Shown: positions 34,146 through 43,707, numbered from the stretch's first letter. The stretch: DNA of 63,919 bases from an uncultured Lachnospiraceae bacterium (GCA_910577835.1 CAJTOU010000007.1:1-63919); one strand, 5' to 3'. Translations and numbers: made by a program. Notes: generated by a model from the letters alone, not told the origin.

Positions 34146-37100
34146 CTAAGATTTAATAACTGCGTCCAACGTCTCAAACAAATTATCAATATCAATCGGC
34201 TTTGGAATATGCCCGTTCATTCCGCATTTCAAAGCCTCCTGCTTATCCTCTTCAAAAGCATTTGCAGTCATAGCTATAATCGGTATAGACGCAAGCTCTT
34301 TATTCTCAATCTTACGGATTTCCTTAGTTGCCTCATATCCATTCATCACCGGCATCTGAACATCCATAAGCACAAGCTGATAATATCCCGGTTTCGATTT
34401 TTTTAGCATATTTACAGCAATTTCTCCATTTCCAGCAATCTCTGTTGAAAATCCTGCATCCCCCAAAATAGCAGCAGCAATCTCCTGATTCATCTCAACA
34501 TCCTCTGCCAGAAGAATACGACCTGTACGACATTTTGATATACTGTTTGCCGATTTTGCTTCCTTCTCATCCTCTGGATTAATCACAGCATTCAGACAGC
34601 TTCTAAGCTCTGACAAAAACAGCGGTTTTCTGCAAAATGCTGTAACTCCGGCCTCTTTTGCCTCCGTTTCAATATCTGACCAGTCATATGCAGTCAAAAT
34701 AATAACTGGTACATTTTCACCCATTTCTTTTCGGATTCTGCGGGTTACTTCTACTCCATTCATATCCGGCAACAGCCAGTCAATAATATAAATATAAAAA
34801 TCATCCTTGCGCATAACTGCCTGATGAGTACGAAGCACCGCTTCTTTGCCGGACAATGTCCATTCTGCGCGCATACCCAGTTGTCCAAGCATATAGGATA
34901 CACTGTCACAGGTATTAAAATCATCATCTACCACAAGTGCCCTGCAATTCTTCAGCTCCAGTATTTCCTGCGGCTCTCTGGCACCATGATACAGACGAAA
35001 TGGAAAAGTAACAAGAAACTCTGTACCCTCATTCAGCTTACTTTTTACCTGAATCGTACCATTCATCATTTCCACAATATTTTTGGTAATTGCCATGCCA
35101 AGCCCTGTTCCCTGTATACCACTGATAGTTGAATTCTGCTCCCGCTCAAACGGCTCAAAAATATGCTCTACAAATTCTTCACTCATACCGATTCCATTAT
35201 CCCGAATACAGAATTCATAGGTGGCATAACCCTTCAACGAACCGGGCTTTTCTGTAATTCTTAAACTGACAATGCCTCCGGCGCTTGTATACTTGACAGA
35301 ATTGCTTAACAGATTTAAAAGTACCTGATTTAACCGAAGCTTATCACAGAAAATATCTTCATCAAACACATCTACTGTATCAATCTGAAGTTCAAGCTGC
35401 TTTGCGTGAATATCCGCCTGTAAAATATTGTGCAGACCATGCAGAATATCCGGCAGACTGCAAGGCTTCTCTTCCAGATGTATCTTGCCGCTTTCAATAT
35501 GGCTCATATCCAGAACATCATTAATCAGACTCAGCAGGTGATTTCCAGAAGTCATAATCTTTTTCAGATATTCCTCTACCTGTTCCTTGTTATTAATATG
35601 TGAAATTGCAAGATTTGTAAATCCGACAATTGCATTCATCGGAGTACGAATATCATGTGACATATTGGAAAGAAAGATACTTTTTGCTTTATTTGCTTTA
35701 TTTGCCTGCATAAGTGCTCCTTCAAGCAGACTTTTCTGCTCCATTTCACTGCGGATTTCTCCATCCACACTGCGGATTCCCAAAACCACTCCATGATTAA
35801 TATCCCATGTTCCTGCACGTACTACCTTCATCTGAAAATAGGTAATCTGATTGTTTGTATAAATACGATAATTGACATAATTCAGATTTTTTTCTGTCAG
35901 TTCCTTTTTCAATGTATCTGAAGAAGAAAACTGACGAAGCATTTCTCTATCTTCTTCATATACCATTTCCTGTATATATCTCTCCATACTTTCTTTTAAT
36001 GATATATAGTCCTTAAACATATTATGTATTGGACTGTCAGTATCTTCTATATTTCGAATCGGAATTCCTATGCCTGTATCAAGGTCAAAAAAACAAACCA
36101 GATTATAATCAATACTTAATGCCTGAATCAGCTCCATCTGATGTCTTTTATTCTTTTTCTCCTGAAGCTTCTGTTCCGTACAGTCCAGAAGAAAACGCTG
36201 ACAGATAAGCTCTCCATTTTCCATTAAAAGCTTGGCGTTTCCCATAATATGCAGAATTTCCCCATTTCTATGCTGTACGGAATATTCTATACTGACATTG
36301 TCTCCCTCTTTTTGCAGGGACTTGATTTTTTCCTGAAGCATCTCTCTGTCTTCTTCCAATACAGAAGCTGCCACTAGATTAAACCCTTCTGCCATCAGTT
36401 CTTCAGGAGATTCAAATCCCAAAATCTTCAATGCTGCTCTGTTTATGCTGAGAAGCTGTTTTCCATCTAATGTATGACGCATTACTCCACAATCTATCGT
36501 AGTAAAAATTGTTTCCAGCGTCTTATTTTTTTTGATAATTTCCTGCTCATAGGCACGCTCTTGCGTTATATCAATGGCTACCCCTACTGTTCCCATTACA
36601 CTTCCATCAATATCATATAACGGCGATTTATAAGTTGTAAGGGTTCTCATACCATCTCCCGTTTTTATAATTTCCTCAGATATACAGGTCTGCTTTTTGC
36701 TCATAACCTCTCTCTCTGATTCGATACAGGCAGGGTCATCCTGTTCCACATCCCAGATATAAGCATGACCACGCCCTTCTATCTGTTTTTTTGTCTTATT
36801 GACCACTTTACAGAAGCTGTTATTTACCTTTTCATGAATACCTTCTTTATTTTTATACCAGATAAGATTTGGAACATGGTTAATTGTAGCCTCAAGGTAC
36901 TGATTTGTCTGCCAGTAATCTCTGCCTATTTTACAATTCTGCTGCCACCTTAAAAAACGAAATTTCACTTCTTCCTCTGACATTGGCATAATCCAGATAT
37001 CCTTTATCTCTGATAAACTGTCTGTCAGAAGTGACATCTGATTTCTGTCCAAAAGCAGAATCAGCTCCGCCTCTTTTTTCTTATTTAATGTCAATACCCT

Positions 37101-37289
37101 TAATGCATCTTCATCCATATCCTGTAAATCAGCCAGAATAACATCCGCTTTGGCTGTTAATTTTTCTTCTGGTCTATTACTTTCATAAAACTCATGTGAA
37201 AAATGCTCCAGTGGGGACATTTTCTTTATTATTTCAAATACCCTGTGCTGATACCCTGTCAAATAAAATTGTATATGGCAATGATACAT
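34146..37289 (-). CDS. Soluble hybrid sensor histidine kinase
   Basis: This 1047-residue kinase has no membrane segment. Order: a pseudo-receiver domain (1-120, DVILADLQ), three PAS domains (about 125-510), HisKA with SNMSHDIRTPMNAIVGF, HATPase_c (DNGIGM, GTGLGMAI), receiver 1 (ALVVDDDFN, IIDWLLPDMNG) and receiver 2 (ILLAEDVEMN, VLMDVQMPVMNG). Both C-terminal receivers keep the phosphorylatable aspartate. It probably senses a cytoplasmic signal through PAS and relays phosphate internally. No cognate output gene is adjacent. The ATG at 37289 follows AAGGAGGAGG; a longer reading from 37379 has no site and overlaps the promoter region. Confidence 0.9.
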   Translation of the reverse strand: MYHCHIQFYLTGYQHRVFEIIKKMSPLEHFSHEFYESNRPEEKLTAKADVILADLQDMDEDALRVLTLNKKKEAELILLLDRNQMSLLTDSLSEIKDIWIMPMSEEEVKFRFLRWQQNCKIGRDYWQTNQYLEATINHVPNLIWYKNKEGIHEKVNNSFCKVVNKTKKQIEGRGHAYIWDVEQDDPACIESEREVMSKKQTCISEEIIKTGDGMRTLTTYKSPLYDIDGSVMGTVGVAIDITQERAYEQEIIKKNKTLETIFTTIDCGVMRHTLDGKQLLSINRAALKILGFESPEELMAEGFNLVAASVLEEDREMLQEKIKSLQKEGDNVSIEYSVQHRNGEILHIMGNAKLLMENGELICQRFLLDCTEQKLQEKKNKRHQMELIQALSIDYNLVCFFDLDTGIGIPIRNIEDTDSPIHNMFKDYISLKESMERYIQEMVYEEDREMLRQFSSSDTLKKELTEKNLNYVNYRIYTNNQITYFQMKVVRAGTWDINHGVVLGIRSVDGEIRSEMEQKSLLEGALMQANKANKAKSIFLSNMSHDIRTPMNAIVGFTNLAISHINNKEQVEEYLKKIMTSGNHLLSLINDVLDMSHIESGKIHLEEKPCSLPDILHGLHNILQADIHAKQLELQIDTVDVFDEDIFCDKLRLNQVLLNLLSNSVKYTSAGGIVSLRITEKPGSLKGYATYEFCIRDNGIGMSEEFVEHIFEPFEREQNSTISGIQGTGLGMAITKNIVEMMNGTIQVKSKLNEGTEFLVTFPFRLYHGAREPQEILELKNCRALVVDDDFNTCDSVSYMLGQLGMRAEWTLSGKEAVLRTHQAVMRKDDFYIYIIDWLLPDMNGVEVTRRIRKEMGENVPVIILTAYDWSDIETEAKEAGVTAFCRKPLFLSELRSCLNAVINPEDEKEAKSANSISKCRTGRILLAEDVEMNQEIAAAILGDAGFSTEIAGNGEIAVNMLKKSKPGYYQLVLMDVQMPVMNGYEATKEIRKIENKELASIPIIAMTANAFEEDKQEALKCGMNGHIPKPIDIDNLFETLDAVIKS

Positions 37290-37385
37290 AGCCTCCTCCT
37301 TATGTTCTACTGTCCTTTTGCATATGATGACTGTGCCTGCTGTTTTTGTTTCAGCAAATTTAAAAAATAATATGCACATAGTGTT

Positions 37386-37414
37386 ATTCTAACAAGCATA
37401 TGCGAATATGTCAA
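37386..37414 (-). promoter_or_regulatory. Promoter of the hybrid kinase gene
   Basis: TTGACA (37414-37409) and TAGAAT (37391-37386) are spaced by 17 bases on the minus strand, about 97 bases before the start codon. Confidence 0.75.
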
Positions 37415-37562
37415 ACATTTTAAAAAATTTCACTTATTCTTTATAGACAGTTTCAGTATCTTTTGTCTAAAAAAATAAATGTCCTCTTGTATTCCTTTAT
37501 TAAACAAAATATAATAACAATTACTATAAAAGATACTTAAAAACAAAGGAGAGTAAAAATAA

Positions 37563-38249
37563 ATGAAACGTATATTTTTAATTGAAGATGACAGAAAAAT
37601 CGCCAAAAATCTGGTTCTTCTGCTCCGCTCAGAGGATTTTACCGTTTCACATGCAGCGACAAAAAACGATGCGCTTGCTATATTAAACAGCAATAAATTC
37701 GACCTTGCTTTAATTGATATTTCTCTGCCTGATGGAAATGGCTTTACGCTTTGTACTGAAATAAAAGAGAAACTGAATATTCCCGTGATTTTTCTGACAG
37801 CCTCCGGTGATGAGGCAAGTGTTGTTACCGGACTGAATATGGGAGCAGATGATTATATCACAAAACCTTTCCGCCCGCGCGAGCTGATTGCACGAATCAG
37901 GGCCGCACTGCGCAAAAGCGGAAGTTCTCCGTCAGTTTTTGAGCTGTCAGGACTCCGTGTCGATACAGTAAATGGTACTGTACAGAAAAACGGCACTGAA
38001 CTGCCCCTTTCAGCTCTTGAATATCGTCTGCTTCTGATATTTGTCAATAATCCAAAATGTGTGATTACCAGAAATATACTGTTAGATGAGTTGTGGGATG
38101 CTGCAGGCGAGTATGTAAATGACAATACATTAAGTGTTTATATCAGACGTTTAAGGGAAAAAATTGAAGATGATTCCTCAAATCCACAAATTATTTTAAC
38201 TGTGCGTGGAACCGGCTATCGTTTAGGAGATGCATATGCTGAGAAATAA
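37563..38249 (+). CDS. OmpR-family response regulator
   Basis: This 228-residue regulator has a receiver domain (1-118; LIEDDRKIAK, the phosphoacceptor in LIDISLPDG, LTASGD and KPF lysine) and a winged-helix DNA-binding domain (VNDNTLSVYIRRLREKIED, VRGTGYRLGD). GGAGAG precedes the start. It overlaps the sensor kinase gene by 14 bases and is followed by an ABC-FtsX exporter, the arrangement of Bce-like peptide-antibiotic detoxification systems. A tandem direct repeat before the transporter is its likely target. Confidence 0.93.
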   Translation: MKRIFLIEDDRKIAKNLVLLLRSEDFTVSHAATKNDALAILNSNKFDLALIDISLPDGNGFTLCTEIKEKLNIPVIFLTASGDEASVVTGLNMGADDYITKPFRPRELIARIRAALRKSGSSPSVFELSGLRVDTVNGTVQKNGTELPLSALEYRLLLIFVNNPKCVITRNILLDELWDAAGEYVNDNTLSVYIRRLREKIEDDSSNPQIILTVRGTGYRLGDAYAEK

Positions 38250-39282
38250 GGAATTGAAACGATTTGTTATTTTATTTTTTATAACGGCTTTTATTGCAAT
38301 AACATCAGGATTCAGCATAGACTGGCGGGCGGGGATTCTTTGCAGTATTTCTTCTGCTGCTTTTGGAAGTTTGTTTTTTATATTTACCAGAGCCAGATAT
38401 CAGAACATAGCAAGGATTTCAGAACAAATCGACCTTGTACTCCATAATACCGACCATTTATTTATTGCAGAATCAGAAGAAGGCGAACTTTCTATTTTAC
38501 AGAGTGAAATTACAAAAATGACAATGCGAATTCGGGAACAAAATCTTGCATTAAAAAAAGAAAAGAAGCATCTTGCGGATTCTCTTGCCGATATCGCTCA
38601 TCAGCTCCGCACTCCTCTTACATCTGCCAATCTGATTTTATCGCTTCTGGAAAATAATTCTGACAGAAATTATGCAGCCGACAGTCAGTCTTCGGCTGAT
38701 TACACGGCCTGCATTAATTGTTCAAATGAGAAAAAAGAACTGCTGCGGGAAATCAAGGAGCTGTTTTCACAGATGGAATGGCTGCTTGCTTCTTTGCTCA
38801 AGCTTTCCCGTCTGGATGCAGGCGTCGTGGTATTTCAGCGCAGTGAAATAAATGCGGACATTCTGATAAAAACGGCTGTCCGTCCGCTTTTACTTTCCAT
38901 GGAACTCCATAATATCACACTTTATAAAAAAATTCCTGATACTGTTCTGATTTATGGCGATTTGGGCTGGTTATCAGAAGCACTTCAAAATATTCTCAAA
39001 AACTGTATGGAAAGTGCGGGCGACAATGGCAAAATTGAAATTATCTGCGAGGACAACCCTTTATTTACCGAAATTATCATTCATGACAGCGGCGCCGGAA
39101 TTCCAAAAGAGGATTTACCTTTTTTGTTTGACCGGTTTTACCGTGGAAAAAACTCTGAGGCTGTCGGATATGGAATCGGTCTTGCGCTCTGTAAAACAAT
39201 TATTATGCGCCAGAATGGAACAATTTCTGTAAAAAATCACCCTGCACAGGGAGCTGTATTTTCTATCCGTTTTCCAAAATAA
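38236..39282 (+). CDS. Sensor histidine kinase
   Basis: This kinase of about 348 residues has two short N-terminal membrane helices with almost no extracellular loop (FVILFFITAFIAITSGF, ILCSISSAAFGSLFFIF), an intramembrane-sensing plan. HisKA has SLADIAHQLRTPLTSANLIL with the phosphohistidine, and HATPase_c has NCMESAGDNG, DSGAGI and GYGIGLALC. The second ATG, at 38236, has AGGAG six bases before it; an ATG at 38230 overlaps that site. It pairs with the preceding regulator and probably takes its cue from the downstream FtsX transporter, as BceS does. Confidence 0.9.
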   Translation: MLRNKELKRFVILFFITAFIAITSGFSIDWRAGILCSISSAAFGSLFFIFTRARYQNIARISEQIDLVLHNTDHLFIAESEEGELSILQSEITKMTMRIREQNLALKKEKKHLADSLADIAHQLRTPLTSANLILSLLENNSDRNYAADSQSSADYTACINCSNEKKELLREIKELFSQMEWLLASLLKLSRLDAGVVVFQRSEINADILIKTAVRPLLLSMELHNITLYKKIPDTVLIYGDLGWLSEALQNILKNCMESAGDNGKIEIICEDNPLFTEIIIHDSGAGIPKEDLPFLFDRFYRGKNSEAVGYGIGLALCKTIIMRQNGTISVKNHPAQGAVFSIRFPK

Positions 39283-39313
39283 ATGTTTTTAATAATTTTC
39301 CAAGTGACAAATC

Positions 39314-39357
39314 TGTCATCTGAATGTCATCTGAGTGTAAACTTGACGCCTTATGAT
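39314..39357 (+). promoter_or_regulatory. Response-regulator site and promoter of the exporter
   Basis: TGTCATCTGA occurs twice in direct orientation (39314-39323 and 39325-39334), an 11-bp period typical of tandem OmpR-family half-sites. A TATGAT -10 hexamer follows at 39352-39357, and the repeat occupies the -35 position, where no consensus hexamer exists. This is the layout of an activator-dependent promoter. The adjacent response regulator is the obvious ligand. Confidence 0.7.
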
Positions 39358-39395
39358 ATAGGCAGCATCGGAAATTCGCTGCAAAAATTATAATG

Positions 39396-39432
39396 GGAGT
39401 GCTGCCCAAAAATATACTCATTACAGCACTCC
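39396..39432 (+). promoter_or_regulatory. Leader hairpin before the exporter ATPase gene
   Basis: GGAGTGCTG (39396-39404) and CAGCACTCC (39424-39432) form a perfect 9-bp stem with a 19-base loop, ending 8 bases before the AAGGAGG site of the ATPase gene. A 15-codon frame (MGVLPKNILITALHP) spans it but has no ribosome-binding site. There is no T-run, so translational or stability control is more plausible than termination. Confidence 0.45.
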
Positions 39433-39454
39433 ATCCATAAAGGAGGCTCATAAA

Positions 39455-40144
39455 ATGGAATTTTTAGAGGTTCAAGACTTATATAAAGTCTATGGCAGAG
39501 ATGAAAATCAGGTCACAGCGCTGAATCATGTTTCGCTTACGATTGAAAAGGGAGATTTTACCGCTATTATCGGTTCTTCCGGTTCAGGCAAGTCTACTCT
39601 TTTGCATGCTATCGCCGGAGTAGATATGCCGACAAGCGGAAAAATATTTCTGGAAGGACAGGATATTTATGCACAGAATAATGAAAAGCTTGCTATTTTC
39701 CGCAGACGACAGGTCGGGCTGATTTACCAGTTTCACAATCTTATTCCTACGCTGAATGTAGTAGAAAACATCACTCTGCCTATTTTAATGGACAGAAGAA
39801 AGGTGAATAAAGAACGGTTAAATGATTTGCTGGAGCTTTTGGGACTGCAAAATCGCAAAACACATCTGCCCAATCAACTTTCGGGCGGACAGCAGCAGCG
39901 TGTTGCTATCGGGCGCGCACTTATGAACGCTCCGTCGGTTATGCTCGCAGATGAACCGACAGGCGCTTTGGACAGCCGTAATGGTCAGGAAATTATCCGA
40001 CTCTTAAAGGAAAGCCATGAAATTTATCAACAGACCTTAATTATTGTTACACATGATGAAAATATTGCCTTGCAGGCTGACAGGATTATTACTATTTCTG
40101 ATGGAAATGTGATTCGGGATGAAAGGCAGGTGACACACTCATGA
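39455..40144 (+). CDS. ABC transporter ATPase (MacB/Bce type)
   Basis: This 229-residue ATPase has Walker A GSSGSGKST, Q-loop, signature LSGGQQQRVAIGRAL, Walker B VMLADEPTGALDS and H-loop VTHD. The TGALDS D-loop and overall length fit the MacB/LolD/BceA group that works with FtsX-like permeases. AAGGAGG precedes the start. It overlaps the permease by 4 bases (ATGA). Confidence 0.95.
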   Translation: MEFLEVQDLYKVYGRDENQVTALNHVSLTIEKGDFTAIIGSSGSGKSTLLHAIAGVDMPTSGKIFLEGQDIYAQNNEKLAIFRRRQVGLIYQFHNLIPTLNVVENITLPILMDRRKVNKERLNDLLELLGLQNRKTHLPNQLSGGQQQRVAIGRALMNAPSVMLADEPTGALDSRNGQEIIRLLKESHEIYQQTLIIVTHDENIALQADRIITISDGNVIRDERQVTHS

Positions 40145-42759
40145 AGATAAATATATTTCATAAGGTTTCTCTGCAGGGATTGATAAAAAGTAAAAGCCGT
40201 ACATTTGTAACCATTGTTGGTGTTATTCTCTCCTCCGCATTGATTACGGCGGTTTTCACCTTTGCTGTTTCCCTGCAAAACTATATGATAAACGGCGCAG
40301 TTGCAAAATATGGTGACTGGCATATTTCCTTTCCAGATGTTTCTTCTTCTTTTATAGAGGAACAGATAGACAGCAAACAGACAGAAAAAATGATTTTTTA
40401 TGAAAATATTGGTTATTCTTTGCTTGACGGCGGAACAAATGAATATAAACCATATTTATTTCTTGCCGGATTTAATGACGAAACATTTGACAGTTTACCA
40501 GTTCAGCTTATTTCCGGCAGACTTCCGCAGAACAACAGCGAAGTGCTTGTGCCTGCACATGTCATGACAAATGGCGGTGTAAAAATCTCAATCGGAGACA
40601 TTCTTACCCTTGCAGTCGGAACCCGTCAGACAGAAGATAAAAAGTTGAATCAGCATGATACTTTCCTCATGGAAAAAGAAACCCTGACCTCTGTCTCCCA
40701 AAAAACCTACACAGTTGTTGGCATCTGTCAGAGACCTGTATTTGAAGAACGCTCTGCTCCCGGATACACTCTGATTACAAAATCAGAAAATACCAGTTTA
40801 TCAGACAGCCTCACCGGATTTGCAACATTAAAAAATCCGTATGGTCTTCACTCCTATAAAAAAGTCCTGCCAAATGACTGTGATATGGTTTTAAACAGTG
40901 AAGTTCTGCGTTTTATGGGACTTTCAGATGATAAGATTTTTAATACGCTGCTGTATTCTGTCGGAGGCATTCTAGTTTTTCTTATTATGCTTGGTTCAGT
41001 ATTTATGATTTATAATTCGTTTCATATTTCATTAAATGAACGCACACATCAGTTTGGAATTCTGATGTCAATAGGAGCTACTGAAAAACAGCTTAAAAAT
41101 TCTGTTCTGTTTGAAGGACTCTGTATAGGTGCAATCGGTATTCCTATTGGTATTTTAACAGGTCTTCCGAGTATTCAGTTTGTACTTTCGCTTGTTTCGG
41201 AAAATTTTGCAAACATTTTGTATGACAACGTAGAACTTACATTAAAGATATCTGTCCCTGTCATTGCTGCCACGGTGCTTATCAGCATGATAACGATTTT
41301 AATTTCAGCCTATATTCCTGCAAAGAAGGCTGCTGCTGTTCCCATTATGGAATGTATTCGTCAGACAGGTGAAATTAAACTTGAAGCCAGGGCTGTCAAA
41401 ACATCAAACTTTACAAAGCATATTTACGGGATAGAGGGAATGCTTGCACTGAAAAATTTCAAGCGCAACAAAAGGCGTTACCGCAGTATTGTATTATCTC
41501 TGACATTAAGTGTTGTACTGTTTGTGTCGGCAAACGCATTTGGAACATATCTGAAGCAGACAGCGGAACAGTCTGTGATGGACAGTGAGTATGATATTCG
41601 TTTTACTGCACAGGATATAGGGAAAAATGAAGCTGCGCCGTTTTATGATACTCTGAAATCAGCAGACGGAATTTATAAAAGCTTTTGTCAGGCAGTTGTC
41701 AGTTCTTCCTGTGTGATAAATACTGAAAATTTTTCAGACAGCTACCGGCAGATAACAGGAATGGAAATGGATGATAAAACTGCAGAAATGCCTGTTAATA
41801 TGAGGTTTATTGAGGATAATGTTTATCAGGAACTTATAAAGAAACTGGATATTACAACAGGAAATAATAGCAGTGAAGGGGATATTAACAATAAACGGGA
41901 TATTAACAATGAACGGGATATTAACATAACAGGAAATAATAACAATGAAGATTTAAATATGATTCTTACAGTTCAAAGTAAAATGAATCCTTCTAGTATA
42001 TTTACAAAGGAATCGACTCAGATTATGCTTCTCTTTGGCTCTGGTGAAGAAATAAACATAAACTGTGCCATACCTTCTGACAGCCTACCAGATGATATTT
42101 TGTCTGTTTTGTCATTTGGAGAAAATCTCAATACTTTAACAGTGATTGCTCCTTTTACAATGCTTGAGAATTTTGATATGATTTATGAACCTGTAAATCT
42201 TGAGCTTATATTTCAATCTGTAAGTCCCAGAGAATCAGCGGCACAGATGCAAAAGATAATAGAAAAAACAGGCGTTACCTCTGTCTATACCCTTTATAAT
42301 CTTTATGAAATATTTGACCAGAACAGAAATATTTTATTTATTGTCAAGCTGTTCACCATAGTTTTTATCGTTATGATTTCATTAATTGCGGTTGCTAATG
42401 TATTTAATACAATTTCTACAAATATCAAGCTTCGCAGGCGCGAACTGGCAATGATTCGGTCGGTTGGAATGTCAGACCGCGATTTTAATAAAATGATGAG
42501 CTTTGAATGTATTTTTTATGGACTGCGTACTCTTTTATTTGGGCTTCCTATTTCTGCAATTTTTTCATGGCTGATTTATTTTGGAATGGCCGGCGGCACA
42601 ATAGAGGAAACTGCTGGACTTCATTATATATTTCCATGGGGCAGCATTGGTATCAGTCTGTGTGGGGTATTTTTTGTGATTTTTATTACAACACTGTATA
42701 CAGTAAGAAAGATAAAAAAGGAAAATATTATCGATGCACTGAGGGATGATATGGCATAG
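40141..42759 (+). CDS. FtsX-like ABC transporter permease
   Basis: This 872-residue permease has an N-terminal helix (TFVTIVGVILSSALITAVFTF), a first extracellular region, an FtsX core (about 275-405), a second helix (IVLSLTLSVVLFVSANAF), a large extracellular domain (about 470-715) and a second FtsX core at the C-terminus. That is a fused, two-core permease of the MacB/Bce superfamily. It probably exports or extracts a lipid-associated peptide or drug. The second extracellular domain contains an Asn/Asp-rich repeat (about 577-602). The HK/RR pair upstream points to inducible resistance. Confidence 0.9.
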   Translation: MKINIFHKVSLQGLIKSKSRTFVTIVGVILSSALITAVFTFAVSLQNYMINGAVAKYGDWHISFPDVSSSFIEEQIDSKQTEKMIFYENIGYSLLDGGTNEYKPYLFLAGFNDETFDSLPVQLISGRLPQNNSEVLVPAHVMTNGGVKISIGDILTLAVGTRQTEDKKLNQHDTFLMEKETLTSVSQKTYTVVGICQRPVFEERSAPGYTLITKSENTSLSDSLTGFATLKNPYGLHSYKKVLPNDCDMVLNSEVLRFMGLSDDKIFNTLLYSVGGILVFLIMLGSVFMIYNSFHISLNERTHQFGILMSIGATEKQLKNSVLFEGLCIGAIGIPIGILTGLPSIQFVLSLVSENFANILYDNVELTLKISVPVIAATVLISMITILISAYIPAKKAAAVPIMECIRQTGEIKLEARAVKTSNFTKHIYGIEGMLALKNFKRNKRRYRSIVLSLTLSVVLFVSANAFGTYLKQTAEQSVMDSEYDIRFTAQDIGKNEAAPFYDTLKSADGIYKSFCQAVVSSSCVINTENFSDSYRQITGMEMDDKTAEMPVNMRFIEDNVYQELIKKLDITTGNNSSEGDINNKRDINNERDINITGNNNNEDLNMILTVQSKMNPSSIFTKESTQIMLLFGSGEEININCAIPSDSLPDDILSVLSFGENLNTLTVIAPFTMLENFDMIYEPVNLELIFQSVSPRESAAQMQKIIEKTGVTSVYTLYNLYEIFDQNRNILFIVKLFTIVFIVMISLIAVANVFNTISTNIKLRRRELAMIRSVGMSDRDFNKMMSFECIFYGLRTLLFGLPISAIFSWLIYFGMAGGTIEETAGLHYIFPWGSIGISLCGVFFVIFITTLYTVRKIKKENIIDALRDDMA
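41879..41932 (+). repeat. 18-bp tandem repeats in the permease gene
   Basis: GGGATATTAACAATAAAC and two variants follow one another at 18-bp steps (41879, 41897, 41915), encoding RDINNE-like hexapeptides in an extracellular loop. The flanking sequence acaggaaataat occurs on both sides. Copy change would keep the frame. Confidence 0.85.
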
Positions 42760-42792
42760 ACTGTTGCTTGCTAAAGAAGCAGGGAGAATGTT

Positions 42793-42981
42793 ATGAGAAA
42801 GATTCGTTTCAGAAAAATTATATTGTATATTTTTGGGGGAATTAATGGTATTGTAGTTTGTCTGCTGATGATACCTGCAGGGATATTAATATTTATAATT
42901 GATATTCTCTGTCAGATGATAAATGAAATAATAAAGTGGGAAAAAAATAAAATATCTTTTTCAGATTCAGAAGAAAACTGA
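42793..42981 (+). CDS. Small membrane protein after the exporter
   Basis: This 62-residue peptide has a basic start (MRKIRFRKI), one or two hydrophobic stretches (IILYIFGGINGIVVCLLMI, then GILIFIIDIL) and a charged tail. AGGGAGA precedes the ATG and it lies 33 bases after the permease gene, before a terminator, so it completes the exporter operon. It may be an accessory subunit or modulator of the transporter. No family is recognised. Confidence 0.65.
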   Translation: MRKIRFRKIILYIFGGINGIVVCLLMIPAGILIFIIDILCQMINEIIKWEKNKISFSDSEEN

Positions 42982-42989
42982 AATACTTT

Positions 42990-43043
42990 ATTAAAATCAG
43001 ATACATAGTATTTAAGTAATATACTATTGTATCTGATTTTAAT
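42990..43043. terminator. Bidirectional terminator
   Basis: ATTAAAATCAGATACATAGT starts at 42990 and its complement ends at 43043 with one bulged base, giving a long stem with A/T runs at both ends. It separates the plus-strand exporter operon from the convergent minus-strand SIMPL gene. Confidence 0.85.
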
Positions 43044-43056
43044 ATATCATTTTTCT

Positions 43057-43707
43057 TTATTCAATTTCCCATATCAAGGTAACTGTATCGCTTACTTTAA
43101 TATTATCTGGCTCAATATTTATATCATAACTTGCACCACAGTCTTCTTGCATTACCATCCGGTTTATCGGATTTGATTCAAAATGAATTTCCTCCCATGA
43201 ATAATCTATATAAATAATATTTCCAAGATGAATTCCTGCGGCCTCTGCCAATATTTCAGATTTTTTCTTTGAATCCTCCACTGCTCTTTTTAACAGCAGA
43301 TTTTTAGCTTCTTCTGCATTTTTTATTGTATATGTAATCTGAAACTCCGGTTTTGCCTGACAGTGTGACATGGCATATAATACTTTTCCCAAAAGCTGAT
43401 TGTCTGCTTCAAATTCTATTTTCATTTCATGGATAAATTTATAGCCTGCAAACTTCTTTTTCCACTCATTCTTTTTGTCACGATAATTTTCATATTCTGT
43501 ATTTATATGAAACGACAGAGTTTTTAAATCCTCTTTTAAAAATCCCGCTTTTTCAAAACAGAGCTTTAACTGCTCTGTCTGTTCTGATGACTGCCGCAGT
43601 GCTTCTTCATATTTTTCACATACACCTTCAAGTCTCATAGATAATCGAATCAAATCCGGTTTAACAAAAACTGTTCCTTTACCTGTTACTTTAATTGTTT
43701 TTTCCAT
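43057..43707 (-). CDS. SIMPL-domain (DUF541) protein
   Basis: This 216-residue protein is a single SIMPL domain: MEKTIKVTGKGTVFVKPDLI at the start, LKTLSFHINTEYE in the middle and KKSEILAEAAGIHLGNIIYI near the end. Relatives include periplasmic BP26 and oxidative-stress proteins. No signal peptide is present, so this one is cytoplasmic. The biochemical role of the family is unclear. It lies 55 bases downstream of tatD. Confidence 0.88.
   Translation of the reverse strand: MEKTIKVTGKGTVFVKPDLIRLSMRLEGVCEKYEEALRQSSEQTEQLKLCFEKAGFLKEDLKTLSFHINTEYENYRDKKNEWKKKFAGYKFIHEMKIEFEADNQLLGKVLYAMSHCQAKPEFQITYTIKNAEEAKNLLLKRAVEDSKKKSEILAEAAGIHLGNIIYIDYSWEEIHFESNPINRMVMQEDCGASYDINIEPDNIKVSDTVTLIWEIE

Noticed and set aside
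37430..37693. 87-codon minus-strand ORF over the response regulator start
   Set aside because: It is antisense to a clear response regulator and its leader, with no RBS or family pattern.
41879..41932. Short tandem repeats considered as a CRISPR array
   Set aside because: The 18-bp units are directly adjacent with no spacers and lie inside a coding frame.
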